From a bacterium (GTDB taxonomy: Bacteria > UBA8248): a stretch of 64,000 nucleotides of DNA. Within the stretch, counting starts at the first letter, position 1. The number at the start of each line of letters is the position of its first letter. Location: the NCBI GenBank assembly GCA_022825065.1, contig JAJDYR010000024.1, positions 108,597-172,596 on the forward strand. The letters run 5' to 3'. Under the pieces are notes generated by a model. The model was given only the letters and a program-made list of their open reading frames with translations, made no database searches and had not been told where the DNA came from. The translations under genes were made by a program, and so were the position numbers. Below are positions 24,854-33,244 of the stretch, in pieces.

Positions 24854-25233
24854 CGGACTATCCGACCCTCGTTGAAGTTCTTGCGATCCACCAAGACCAG
24901 ATTGAGCGATACGGCGGGGCCGAAGGCGTGCGTGATGCGGGTCTGCTCGAAGCCGCACTGTTTCGTCCACAGACGGGCTACTACGCCGATCTGATTGAGG
25001 AGGCTGCCGCGCTCTGGGAGAGTATGGAGAGCAATCACCCGTTCGTCGACGGGAACAAGCGCACGGCTTTCGCCGTCACCTATACGTTTCTCGCGATCAA
25101 CGGGGTGTGGATTACGGCGGACGCCGAAAATACCTATAACTTCATCATCGGCCTGCATGAAACCGATTCGTTCATCTTCGAGCGATTGCGAGATTGGCTC
25201 CGCGAGAATGTCCGGCTCGATGCTCCGGAATGA
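24850..25233 (+). CDS. Doc/Fic family toxin (death-on-curing type)
   Basis: 127 residues. The Fic motif reads H63-P-F-V-D-G-N-K-R71 (SNHPFVDGNKRTAFAVTYTF), the Doc form that phosphorylates elongation factor Tu, rather than the AMP-transferase form HxFx(D/E)GNGRxxR. LVEVLAIHQDQIERYGG and GVRDAGLLEAAL at the start are typical of Doc. Overlaps the antitoxin by four bases. Intact by inspection. Confidence 0.9.
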   Translation: MTDYPTLVEVLAIHQDQIERYGGAEGVRDAGLLEAALFRPQTGYYADLIEEAAALWESMESNHPFVDGNKRTAFAVTYTFLAINGVWITADAENTYNFIIGLHETDSFIFERLRDWLRENVRLDAPE

Positions 25234-25584
25234 TTGCGGTCACTCAGACGGGCCGAGCGGCTTGGATGGGATTCGGGATTTCACTTCTCTTTGCTTCGGA
25301 TAGGAATGCCGCAGGTATCACGCCCCGCGGCCCAAAGAAGAGGCCGAGTAGAGCACCCGGTCCACGCTCGGGCTCACACGATGTCTAGGCACAGGGCTTG
25401 TCCAAACCCGGACTTCACGCCATCACATCAAGGGAAAGGCCCGTACACAATACCAGGGTGAAAGAGCAGCATGAAGGGGGCGACGCTAATATGGCTATCA
25501 CAGGAACGGCTCGTCCATAAGATCGCCGTCGCCCACGGGCGCGGATTCAAGACTTGCGATCAACTGGTTTATCTTCACGACTTG
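25234..25584 (+). repeat. gap holding a diverged copy of the def 3' end (25270-25342)
   Basis: TGCTTCGGATAGGAATGCCG and the following bases match the def end (TGCTTCGGCGAGGAATACCG..) at about 39 of 46 positions through CACGCCCCGCGGCCCAAAG. The rest of the gap shows no convincing gene. Confidence 0.6.
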
Positions 25585-26343
25585 CTACTCGTAAAACATT
25601 TTTCTAACGAGGGCAGGTACTCGAACCGAATCAGAGTCATTGCATTTCAAACACTTTTCCCATGAATTCAAATAGTCTTCAAAAGTTTTGTCGTTTTCAA
25701 CATTCCAATAATTGATATATCCGCAGTCCGCCCAAAGAGAAGGATCACTCCGAAAATGATCCAGGAGGGCAAGGGCTACAACTGCATTGCGGCAGCGAAG
25801 ATAAGGATTGTTTTGCATATCCTCAAGATTTAATGATAACCATCCTGGTAAGTTTTTGCGTTCTGGTGTCAGGTGTTTGTCTGCGAAATCCTCACAGTAT
25901 TTTGCGTGGCTGGGTGCAAATTCGGCAGCTCCACTGACATTCACAGGCGGGTTGGTTTTCCAAGTCTCCGATAATCTAGACAAAACGAACAATGACGCCA
26001 TTTCGCAAAGACTTTCCTCAAACCAAGTATGGCGATTTACTTTGTTGCGATTGTAGTTCGTCATTACATGGCACAGTTTGTGCGAGAACTGATAGACGTA
26101 TTCGCACCAATTCCTGTTTTGAGCATTAATACGGATTTGATAAGGACGGGAATCTGAAAGGACTCTGGATAAATCTTTCCACCAAGAGACTTCAATTCGT
26201 TCGTCAGGTAACTTACCGAAAGCACCTACCAGCGCGCAGAAGACAGACTCCAAGACAGAAGGAATTGCAACATCCAGACACGGTTTCTCGTTTCCTTGAT
26301 GGGTTGGCCAACTATCCACATCAACTATTAGATATTGCGACAT
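25585..26343 (-). CDS. hypothetical protein with degenerate zincin-like motif (HKLCH)
   Basis: 252 residues from ATG at 26343, with GGAGG 7 bases upstream. The segment YQFSHKLCHVMTNY is followed 20 or so residues on by WFEESLCEMASLFVLSRL, the layout of gluzincin metalloproteases (HExxH ... E), but the catalytic Glu is replaced by Lys (H-K-L-C-H). No signal peptide. The gene is markedly AT-richer than its surroundings, suggesting recent transfer. I do not know the family; metal binding may persist through the two His and the later Glu, but peptidase activity is unlikely. Confidence 0.65.
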   Translation of the reverse strand: MSQYLIVDVDSWPTHQGNEKPCLDVAIPSVLESVFCALVGAFGKLPDERIEVSWWKDLSRVLSDSRPYQIRINAQNRNWCEYVYQFSHKLCHVMTNYNRNKVNRHTWFEESLCEMASLFVLSRLSETWKTNPPVNVSGAAEFAPSHAKYCEDFADKHLTPERKNLPGWLSLNLEDMQNNPYLRCRNAVVALALLDHFRSDPSLWADCGYINYWNVENDKTFEDYLNSWEKCLKCNDSDSVRVPALVRKMFYE

Positions 26344-26664
26344 TTTTTGCGCCTCCAATGTGTCTGCGTAGTTCGTCACTCACCCCTCCGAAGTGTGCCC
26401 TATCGGCAAGCGGCGGCGGCGCCATCAGCGGCCCATGCGCCGTTATCATCCGGGCGAGATCATATCATGCCCGCCCGGCCATGTAATGAAATTGACGGCG
26501 CGCATAAAAAAATCCCTTTCCGCTTTCGGCATGGAGCATGAAGCCCTGTTTTGCCGATTTCCCCCGATGAAGGGGAGCGGAAAAAAATTTTCTCCCCGCC
26601 ACGTAGTTAGTTCCCTTTCCCCGCCGCCCATCGAGGCCGCGCCGGATTCATCAAGCCCGCCGCG
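26344..26664. other. intergenic, no feature seen
   Basis: AT-rich at the left (upstream of the minus-strand gene), GC-rich at the right. It contains short simple runs such as GGAAAAAAATTTTC near 26579 but no supported gene, RNA or repeat. Confidence 0.4.
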
Positions 26665-26781
26665 CCGCTGGCTGACCTGATCGAGAAGCGCAGGGGGAGC
26701 GGGCCGCGCCCCCGCGTCATGGCGGCCTATCAGGCGAGCCACGAGAGGTTTGCGCCGCTCTACAAAAAACTGGCTGAATAA
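26665..26781 (+). pseudogene. C-terminal remnant of a second copy of the Fic-associated antitoxin
   Basis: 38 codons, PLADLIEKRRGSGPRPRVMA through SHERFAPLYKKLAE and TAA, match the last 38 residues of the antitoxin at 24623-24853 with few changes. The N-terminal half is missing. After the stop, CGGATTATCCG matches the first bases of the toxin gene, then the sequence jumps straight to a copy of the def 3' end, so the toxin was deleted. Confidence 0.75.
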
Positions 26782-26792
26782 CGGATTATCCG

Positions 26793-26872
26793 GTTTTTCG
26801 ACAGAATACGTGATTTCCCGGCGCCTTGCTTCGGTGAGGAATGCCGGGGGCATCACGCCCCGCGGCCCTAGG
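26793..26872 (+). repeat. second diverged copy of the def 3' end
   Basis: TTCGACAGAATACGTGATTT, then TGCTTCGGTGAGGAATGCCG and CATCACGCCCCGCGGCCCTA align with the last 75 bases of def (23798-23872). This copy extends further 5' than the one at 25270-25342. Confidence 0.6.
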
Positions 26873-27074
26873 CGGCGGGGTCAGACGCGCGAACCTCCGC
26901 CTCACGCCGTTGTTCCTTGAACGCGGGTTCATCCGCCGCATCCTCTCCGGGCACGAATTCCAGTTCCACGCAGCAGGCGTTGCAGATGGGGCCGCTGCCG
27001 TAGGTGCCCTCATCGAACACGTGTCCCTGAAACTGGTGCAGGCATTTCGGGCAAATCCAGATGTATCGGCTCAT
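26868..27074 (-). CDS. small zinc-ribbon protein
   Basis: 68 residues. Two Cys pairs, WICPKCLHQF and PICNACCVEL, are spaced as in a rubredoxin-like or zinc-ribbon fold; the C-terminal third is charged and probably disordered. GGAGAT precedes the ATG. Function unknown. Confidence 0.6.
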   Translation of the reverse strand: MSRYIWICPKCLHQFQGHVFDEGTYGSGPICNACCVELEFVPGEDAADEPAFKEQRREAEVRASDPAA

Positions 27075-27334
27075 GCCGATCTCCTTCGGCGGCTCCGGCT
27101 CGCGAGAGAGATTTATCGCTCACCTGTACTTCCAATATAGGTTGCAAGGCGAAGTTTTCGCCACAGAAAAGGCGCGGATTTGTTTTGGTTGGGGTTTTCT
27201 GGGTGGATCAGGGAAGAAACCGGGAGGGTTTGCGTGGTTCACTCGCGAGATCATAAATTCACGAAGTTCCGCTTGTATCTTTATGTAAAGGGCGGAAGGT
27301 ATGGTCATGACGGGATTGCTGGAGGCGCGCCTTG

Positions 27335-30300
27335 ATGAATCGAAATAAGGAAATACTGTTCGAGATCACGGAGGACGCTCTCCTCGTAGCGAATGGAGGA
27401 CGTGCTTTTTCCCGCACGGGCGTGTTGAGCGTCTGCGCTTCTCATCTAAGCGACAAGCTATCGGAAACGCCAAAGGATTTGGATTGCTCCGAAAGTGAAC
27501 TTGTTCAAAAGATTCGCGACAAAGAATTGAGGACTTATCAGAACGATCCGAACCGCATCACATCCGACTTCAGAAGTGTGGATGAAACCAGACGAGACTA
27601 CGACGGACGGTTTATTTGGGAGCTTTTACAGAACGCTGACGACGCGATGAAGCGGGAGGATTCTGGTGATTTGATCGGATCGAAGGGATTGGGTTTCAAG
27701 TCGGTGCTCGAAATCACTGATGAGCCGGAGATTCATTCCGACTTGTTTCATTTCCGTTTTTCGGCGGAGCAAACTCAGGATCTCTTGAAAGAGCGGAAAT
27801 TGCATGACAGCCCTCCTCCCTTGACCTTTCGCATACCTCACGAAAATAAGCCGTGCGAGATAATTAAGGAGCATCTGAGATCAGGTTATACGACCGTCGT
27901 TCGCCTGCCGTTCCGGGATGATAAGGCGCGAGAAAAGGGGCTTGAGCGGTTGCGCAGCCTTGAGCCTCTGTTTCTGCTTCTCGTTCACGAGTTGTCTCGT
28001 GTCCGCGTCCGTACTTCGGAAGGCGAGACGGTTCATGAGATAGTGAGAGGGTTTTCAAACGGTGATGTGAAGCTCAACACCAAGGGTCTAAATCGCTCTC
28101 AATCCACTACATGGCGAAAATGGGATCACAGCAAACCTGCACCGAAGGACAACGGCAAGCGACTCACCGTTTCAATCTATCTTCCATTGACGGAACGAGG
28201 CGATCCCATCCCTTATGGCGAGAACGTTCCCTTGTACGTTTTCTTCCCGACCGAGGAGAAGATCGAAGCGCGCGCACTTCTCCATGCGTCACTCGATCTC
28301 CAGCAGAACCGAAAGCGAGTCAGGGAGAGCGAGCATGACGACGATATTCTCCGAGTGTTTAGTGAGCTGTTTCAAGAAGTGCTTAAAGCGATTCCGGCGC
28401 GAACTGCTTTAGAGGCGTTCGGAGGAATCGCTTCCGAGGATGAGGACTCGCCCCTAGGGAGGTTGCAGAAGGGAATCCGGGAAACGCTTTGCGAGACGCC
28501 TTTCGTTCCCGTTATTGGCAGTGAGAAGGTCAAGCCTGCGGAGGTCCGCCTTTGGAGCGACAGGCTTGGATTCGTCCTGCGGACTGATGCGCAAGAGGTG
28601 AGGGATGCCCGTCTTCTCGTGCCCCAACTTCGTGATCTAAGCGGGGTGCTTAAAAGTTTCAACGCTCGATATATTGAGGCCGAAGATTACATTCGCTTGC
28701 TCCGTCATTGCCGCAACGACTCGCTCGAAGAGTGTCTGGCGAGTTGGCGCGCCTGGGCTGGGGGTGGATTGAAACGACCAAGTAATCAATGGGGAGAGGA
28801 TCGAAAAAAGTCGCTCGAATGGTTGCGAGAGGTTCCATGCTGGTGGACGGAGCCGGAAACGGCGCGTGCGTTCGACGGTGTCGCTCCTCTTTTGCGCGCC
28901 CGCCCCGAAGACTGGCCCGACTGGCTACCGGCCGACTCATTGCATCCGGCGATGCGAAAGATGTTGCAGCAATGGGAGATATGGCTCAAAAAACCGGGCA
29001 ACGACGCTCTTTCTAAAGAATTCAAGGAGTGCATTTCGGGGAGACTGCTGGAAAAAGAGAATGAATTTCTTCACAACGCATTGCTTCCTTTCCTCGCCGA
29101 GTGGGACGGCGAACGCTGGCAAACCGATGGATGGCGAGCGTTGCGCCAAGTGCTGTCCTGGTCGTCCATCTCCGAGTTTGAGAAAGTATCGCCGTGGGTG
29201 GAACCCGTGGACGGCAATCAGGCGGAAAAACAACGCGCACGAGTAGTCGAAACCCTGCGTCTCCCGACCGACAAGGGGTGGCTGCCCGCCGCCGACTGCT
29301 ATGCTGGAGAAGCCTGGGGCGGTCCTGCGGCATTCGACAGGTTCTTCGCCGATGTCGAAAAACGGGGTCTCGTGCTTCCTTTTTCCAAATGGCCCGATTT
29401 TACCCAAGAGGAGACAAATAGAGACGAATGGAAGCCCTTGTTGCGTTGGGTGGGAGTGTCTTGGGAACCGAAAGTCCAGCGCATCAAAGATAGGTGGTAC
29501 TACTCCGATTTACCAAGCGACTACAGGGACTCCATAACGAATATGAGAAGTTCGGGCTCCTGCATATACAACTGGAATATCGAGTATTTCCCTGCATGTA
29601 TGCAGGATGATGACGCTAAACCTGCCGACGTTATCAGAATGATGCTCCCCCTTGTGGAAGCTGTGAGAAAGCATAAAGCGGCCTATCGTCCAAGTAATCG
29701 CCATAGAAATAATAGCAGTTGCGAGAATTTCGCTTATTTTCAACTTCGCCACAAGAAATGGCTGCCATGCAAGATCGCTTTGCTGCATGACGGCGTGTAC
29801 GCGGCTCCGCGCGGGGTGCTCCTGCCCGACAAGGGTCTCGGTGGGCTGCTTCCCGAAGTGGACAGGCGCGGTATCGAAGACGTGGAGTGGTTTGGTCCCT
29901 TTATTCCCGTATTGCGCGATCTGGGCGTTCGGGATGAATTGCCTAAAGATTCTGAGAGTTTGCATGGCTGGATGCGCAAGCTCTCCGAGTTGACCGAGTG
30001 CGATAACAATAAAGAAGAGGATATACGGAAAGCCGCCGATGCGCTTTATCGCAGATACCTGAAACTTGACGGCAATGGCAACGAGTTTCCGCCGGATATC
30101 CTTGTGCCGTGCCTCTCGTGGGAGAACAACCGGGAGAAATTGACGTTTGCGCCGCTCGAGCAAGTTTTCCATGTCGATGAGCCGCATTTTGACGAAGTGA
30201 AGCAGAAGATCATGCAAAAAGTATCCAAGCTGTTCATTCTTGGCCTCAGCAGCGGCAAAGATGCGCCTGAACGGTTGGGCGTGGGCAAACTTTCCGAAGT

Positions 30301-31537
30301 TCTTGAAGTCGAACCGCACTACGGTGAACGGGATGAACAAGCGAACAATAAACTTCTTGAACGCTATCGTGAACGGCGGCTTGGTTTGGAACTCGCAGCA
30401 AAGCTGGATAAATCACTACCCAAGAATTTGGCCCTTATCGCCGTCCATAAGCTACGATTGGAATTAACCGGAGTCGGCAATGGCGCGCAAGTGGCCAGCG
30501 TCGAAGTGCTTTCCTGGAGACAGGCGGACGAGTCCCTTCTTATCAATCTTGACAAGAACGAGTGGAGGGCTTTGGGGCACGGTTTGGCGGAGTGGATAGC
30601 GCGCAAAGCGGACAAAGCGTCTTTGTTCGAGAATCTACTGCGTGAAGATGAGAAAGAGGGGTATCTGGACCGCCTGCGGCACGAAGGCGTAACCGAAGAT
30701 GACATAAAACGCGCTGAATCCACATGGAAATACAAGCCGGAAGGCGATCAAGCTCAAAACTTAGTATTCGGAGGGCCAGGAGAGAGCGGCCTGCAACCAC
30801 AACTGGAGGAAGAGGACGGTCAAGTTCCAGGGTCAACGACGCAGGATGGCCCGTCATTGGTAGGCGGTGATGGTTCCCGTTCACCGGGACAGGATCACAG
30901 CCATCAGGTTGAACAATCCGCACGAGACTCTTCCGTCGGGGAGCGATCGCGCGAGCGGGACGACACTGGTGGGTCTCACCATTCCGAAACAGGGAAAGGA
31001 GCGCAAAGGCCGAGGCCTGAAACAGGATTTCCGGCCGAGGATTGGTTCGAGCAAGGGCTTGAAAAAGCATTTCCCGGTCGTGTGGAACGTCGTGTCAGAG
31101 ATACTCAAAACAGGGAGAGCGACTTCGTCGTCATTATGAATGGCGGCGACGGACTGCATATTGAGGTCAAGCACTCGGAAAACCACCCCGGCACGTTCTA
31201 TTGGTCCGGTCTCGAATGTGAAAAAGCTCTTACCCTTGAAGGGACAGCCCACAAATATGTTATGGCCATTCTCTTTCCCGATGGAGAAGAAGGCTACGAG
31301 ATTCGCTGGATATGGCGTCCGCTCGATGAATTGATGAGGGCTTCGCGTGCGGTCCAGTGGGAAGGTAACAGCGATTATGAATCGGTCGACACGGATTCAT
31401 GGGACGTTACGGAGCAACAACCGGTAATTGTTCCTGCGAAGCGGCACGTGTTCCGCATCAAATTGAGCGACGAAATACTCGAAAGTTTCGACAAGGACGA
31501 TGGGTCGCTCGACGTATTGCGCAAAAAGATTAGCTAG
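27335..31537 (+). CDS. large GHKL-type (sacsin N-terminal-like) ATPase with C-terminal PD-(D/E)xK nuclease-like domain
   Basis: 1400 residues from ATG at 27335 (GGAGG nine bases upstream; an in-frame TTG at 27332 is the alternative). ATPase part: VANGGRAFSRTGV (18-30), then the N-box YDGRFIWELLQNADDAM (89-105) and the glycine-rich lid GSKGLGFKSVLEI (115-127). The box normally lying between N-box and lid is here in front of both. Residues about 130-1150 are long helical/beta regions without a recognised motif. A low-complexity linker (about 1150-1232) leads to an endonuclease-like fold: D1263 in RESDFVVI and E1277-V-K1279 in LHIEVKHSE. This combination is typical of prokaryotic conflict proteins. 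It is probably a stand-alone defence factor; GC is lower than in flanking genes, supporting transfer. Confidence 0.8.
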   Translation: MNRNKEILFEITEDALLVANGGRAFSRTGVLSVCASHLSDKLSETPKDLDCSESELVQKIRDKELRTYQNDPNRITSDFRSVDETRRDYDGRFIWELLQNADDAMKREDSGDLIGSKGLGFKSVLEITDEPEIHSDLFHFRFSAEQTQDLLKERKLHDSPPPLTFRIPHENKPCEIIKEHLRSGYTTVVRLPFRDDKAREKGLERLRSLEPLFLLLVHELSRVRVRTSEGETVHEIVRGFSNGDVKLNTKGLNRSQSTTWRKWDHSKPAPKDNGKRLTVSIYLPLTERGDPIPYGENVPLYVFFPTEEKIEARALLHASLDLQQNRKRVRESEHDDDILRVFSELFQEVLKAIPARTALEAFGGIASEDEDSPLGRLQKGIRETLCETPFVPVIGSEKVKPAEVRLWSDRLGFVLRTDAQEVRDARLLVPQLRDLSGVLKSFNARYIEAEDYIRLLRHCRNDSLEECLASWRAWAGGGLKRPSNQWGEDRKKSLEWLREVPCWWTEPETARAFDGVAPLLRARPEDWPDWLPADSLHPAMRKMLQQWEIWLKKPGNDALSKEFKECISGRLLEKENEFLHNALLPFLAEWDGERWQTDGWRALRQVLSWSSISEFEKVSPWVEPVDGNQAEKQRARVVETLRLPTDKGWLPAADCYAGEAWGGPAAFDRFFADVEKRGLVLPFSKWPDFTQEETNRDEWKPLLRWVGVSWEPKVQRIKDRWYYSDLPSDYRDSITNMRSSGSCIYNWNIEYFPACMQDDDAKPADVIRMMLPLVEAVRKHKAAYRPSNRHRNNSSCENFAYFQLRHKKWLPCKIALLHDGVYAAPRGVLLPDKGLGGLLPEVDRRGIEDVEWFGPFIPVLRDLGVRDELPKDSESLHGWMRKLSELTECDNNKEEDIRKAADALYRRYLKLDGNGNEFPPDILVPCLSWENNREKLTFAPLEQVFHVDEPHFDEVKQKIMQKVSKLFILGLSSGKDAPERLGVGKLSEVLEVEPHYGERDEQANNKLLERYRERRLGLELAAKLDKSLPKNLALIAVHKLRLELTGVGNGAQVASVEVLSWRQADESLLINLDKNEWRALGHGLAEWIARKADKASLFENLLREDEKEGYLDRLRHEGVTEDDIKRAESTWKYKPEGDQAQNLVFGGPGESGLQPQLEEEDGQVPGSTTQDGPSLVGGDGSRSPGQDHSHQVEQSARDSSVGERSRERDDTGGSHHSETGKGAQRPRPETGFPAEDWFEQGLEKAFPGRVERRVRDTQNRESDFVVIMNGGDGLHIEVKHSENHPGTFYWSGLECEKALTLEGTAHKYVMAILFPDGEEGYEIRWIWRPLDELMRASRAVQWEGNSDYESVDTDSWDVTEQQPVIVPAKRHVFRIKLSDEILESFDKDDGSLDVLRKKIS

Positions 31538-31546
31538 GATTTTGAA

Positions 31547-31633
31547 TGGTGCCCAAGGCCGGACTCGAACCGACACGGGGTTGCCCCCACTAGCCCCTCA
31601 AGCTAGCGTGTCTACCAATTCCACCACTTGGGC
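31547..31633 (-). tRNA. tRNA-Leu (anticodon GAG)
   Basis: Acceptor stem GCCCAAG/CTTGGGC (31627-31633 with 31551-31557), encoded 3' CCA (31547-31549), T-arm GGTTCGAGTCC, anticodon stem CTAGC/GCTAG with loop TTGAGGG giving GAG, and a long variable arm (GGGGGCAACCCC region) as expected for a class II tRNA-Leu. It lies downstream of the transporter operon, on the same strand. Confidence 0.96.
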
Positions 31634-31741
31634 ATGAAGCCTGAGAATTTTCATCCGGGGCAACGCTCAGGCCAAGAGGCTATATAGCGTTGCGTATGCC
31701 GCGCTGTCAACGCCTCCCGTTCCAGACAATTCCCGTTACCG

Positions 31742-33244
31742 TTACCTGGAGTTCGCCCTCGGGTTCATGGCGTCGCGCAGGCCCTCGCCGAAGAGGTTGA
31801 AGGCGAGCATGACGACGAGAATCGCCGAGCCCGGAATGAAGGTGAGCCAGGGGGCGTCGAAGATGTATTTCTTGCCGTCCGAGAAGATGTTCCCCCAACT
31901 CGCCTGGGGCGGCGGAACGCCGAAGCCCAGGAAGCTCAGGCTCGCCTCGGTGAGAATCGCGCCCGCGATGCCGATGGTGGCCGATACCAGGACGGGCGCC
32001 AGCGAATTGGGGATGAGGTAGCGGAAGATGATGAGCCTGTCCGAGCCGCCCGAGGCGCGCGCGGACTCGACGAAGGGCTGCTCCCTCAGCGAGAGGATCT
32101 CCGCGCGCACGAAACGCGCGGGCCCCACCCAGCCGAGGACGCCGATGACCACCATGATGATCCAGATGTTGGGCGTCACGAGGGCGAGGATGGTGAGCAG
32201 CACGAAAAACGAGGGGAACGAGAGCTGCACGTCCACGATAGTGGTGTAGATGACGTCCACCTTGGGCAGGCGGAATTGCCCGAGACGTTCGGTGACGTCG
32301 AATCGCTGGTAGAGATACACGAAAACCGCCGCCCCGCCGATGCTCGTCCATGCGTGCGACGCATGGCCCGGGTAGGCGATGTAGAGGCCTGCGAGGAACA
32401 GGAGGAAATAGGTGAGGCCTCCGCCGAAAACGGCGCTCAGGGAGAAGCCGTCCGCCGCGCTTTCCTCCGCGTTCCGCCCCTGCGCCCCGCCGAAGGCGGC
32501 GAGCGTGATGAGGCAGGCCGCGCCCAGGAATCCCTCGCGCCAGTAGGGGGTGCGCACGATGAGGCCTGAGTCGGAGGTGAAGCCGCTGAACCCGAACGGA
32601 TCGAACGGGCCGAACGCCAGGCCCAGCAGCGCGCCGAATACCATGCCCTCCAGGAACAGGGAGCGCCCGTCGCGGCGCACCAGTAGCCCCAGGCCTGCGC
32701 CCGCCATGGCGAACAGGAGCGCCAGGAATCCCAGCTCGTTCCAGGCGGCGTAGCCGGTGAGGCCCGCGCCGATGAAGCCGAAGAGCGGCGCGCCGCTCGG
32801 CTTGATCTCCCCGTAGAAGCCTGCGATTCCGCCTATCGCGACGCCGAGCAGGGTGGCGATGCCGATCGCCACGAAGCCCACCGACATCGAGATGAAGGTG
32901 CCCTCCAGCATCCGGGCGAACACGTCGCGGCCCAGGTCGTCGGTGCCGAACACGTATATCCCCAGGCGCGGGAGGTTTTCCCTGGGCACCTGGCTCTCGT
33001 TCGGGGCGGAGAAGGGGGCCATGAGCTTGTCCGGCAGGCGCACGACGTTCGCGTCGAACATCGGCTCGCTCATGAGAGCGGAATTGACGAAGCCAATCGC
33101 CGCCAGGGCGAAGAAGAACACCAGCACGCCGCCGCCCGCCATCGCCATGCGGTTTTTCTGCAGATGCCGCCAAACGCGCTGGCCGGGGGTGAGTTCTTCC
33201 CCCATCTCCTCGATCATTTCGAGCACTTCGGTGGTTTCGTTCAC
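31742..33244 (-). CDS. ABC transporter permease (DppC/OppC family) with large insertion
   Basis: 500 residues from GTG at 33244, overlapping the preceding permease by four bases (GTGA). DppC hallmarks: FGTDDLGRDVFARMLEGT (99-116), the TM segment ending GGIAGFYG, VDVIYTTIVDVQLSFPS, the EAA loop ESARASGGSDRLIIFRYLIP, and the end GEGLRDAMNPR. Normal DppC proteins are about 300 residues; here some 180 residues with about five hydrophobic segments are inserted between FYG145 and K328VDVIYTT, with the flanks continuing in register. Inner-membrane pore subunit for import of peptides or similar solutes. No ATPase gene is in the window. Confidence 0.88.
   Translation of the reverse strand: MNETTEVLEMIEEMGEELTPGQRVWRHLQKNRMAMAGGGVLVFFFALAAIGFVNSALMSEPMFDANVVRLPDKLMAPFSAPNESQVPRENLPRLGIYVFGTDDLGRDVFARMLEGTFISMSVGFVAIGIATLLGVAIGGIAGFYGEIKPSGAPLFGFIGAGLTGYAAWNELGFLALLFAMAGAGLGLLVRRDGRSLFLEGMVFGALLGLAFGPFDPFGFSGFTSDSGLIVRTPYWREGFLGAACLITLAAFGGAQGRNAEESAADGFSLSAVFGGGLTYFLLFLAGLYIAYPGHASHAWTSIGGAAVFVYLYQRFDVTERLGQFRLPKVDVIYTTIVDVQLSFPSFFVLLTILALVTPNIWIIMVVIGVLGWVGPARFVRAEILSLREQPFVESARASGGSDRLIIFRYLIPNSLAPVLVSATIGIAGAILTEASLSFLGFGVPPPQASWGNIFSDGKKYIFDAPWLTFIPGSAILVVMLAFNLFGEGLRDAMNPRANSR

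Noticed and set aside
31547..31633. tRNA-Leu as the attachment site of an integrated element carrying the ABC transporter
   Set aside because: No integrase gene and no direct repeat of the tRNA 3' end were found around the transporter genes.
31707..33173. 488-codon reading frame antisense-phase within the DppC gene
   Set aside because: Arg/Gly/His-rich composition typical of a shadow frame in GC-rich DNA; the overlapping frame has clear permease motifs.
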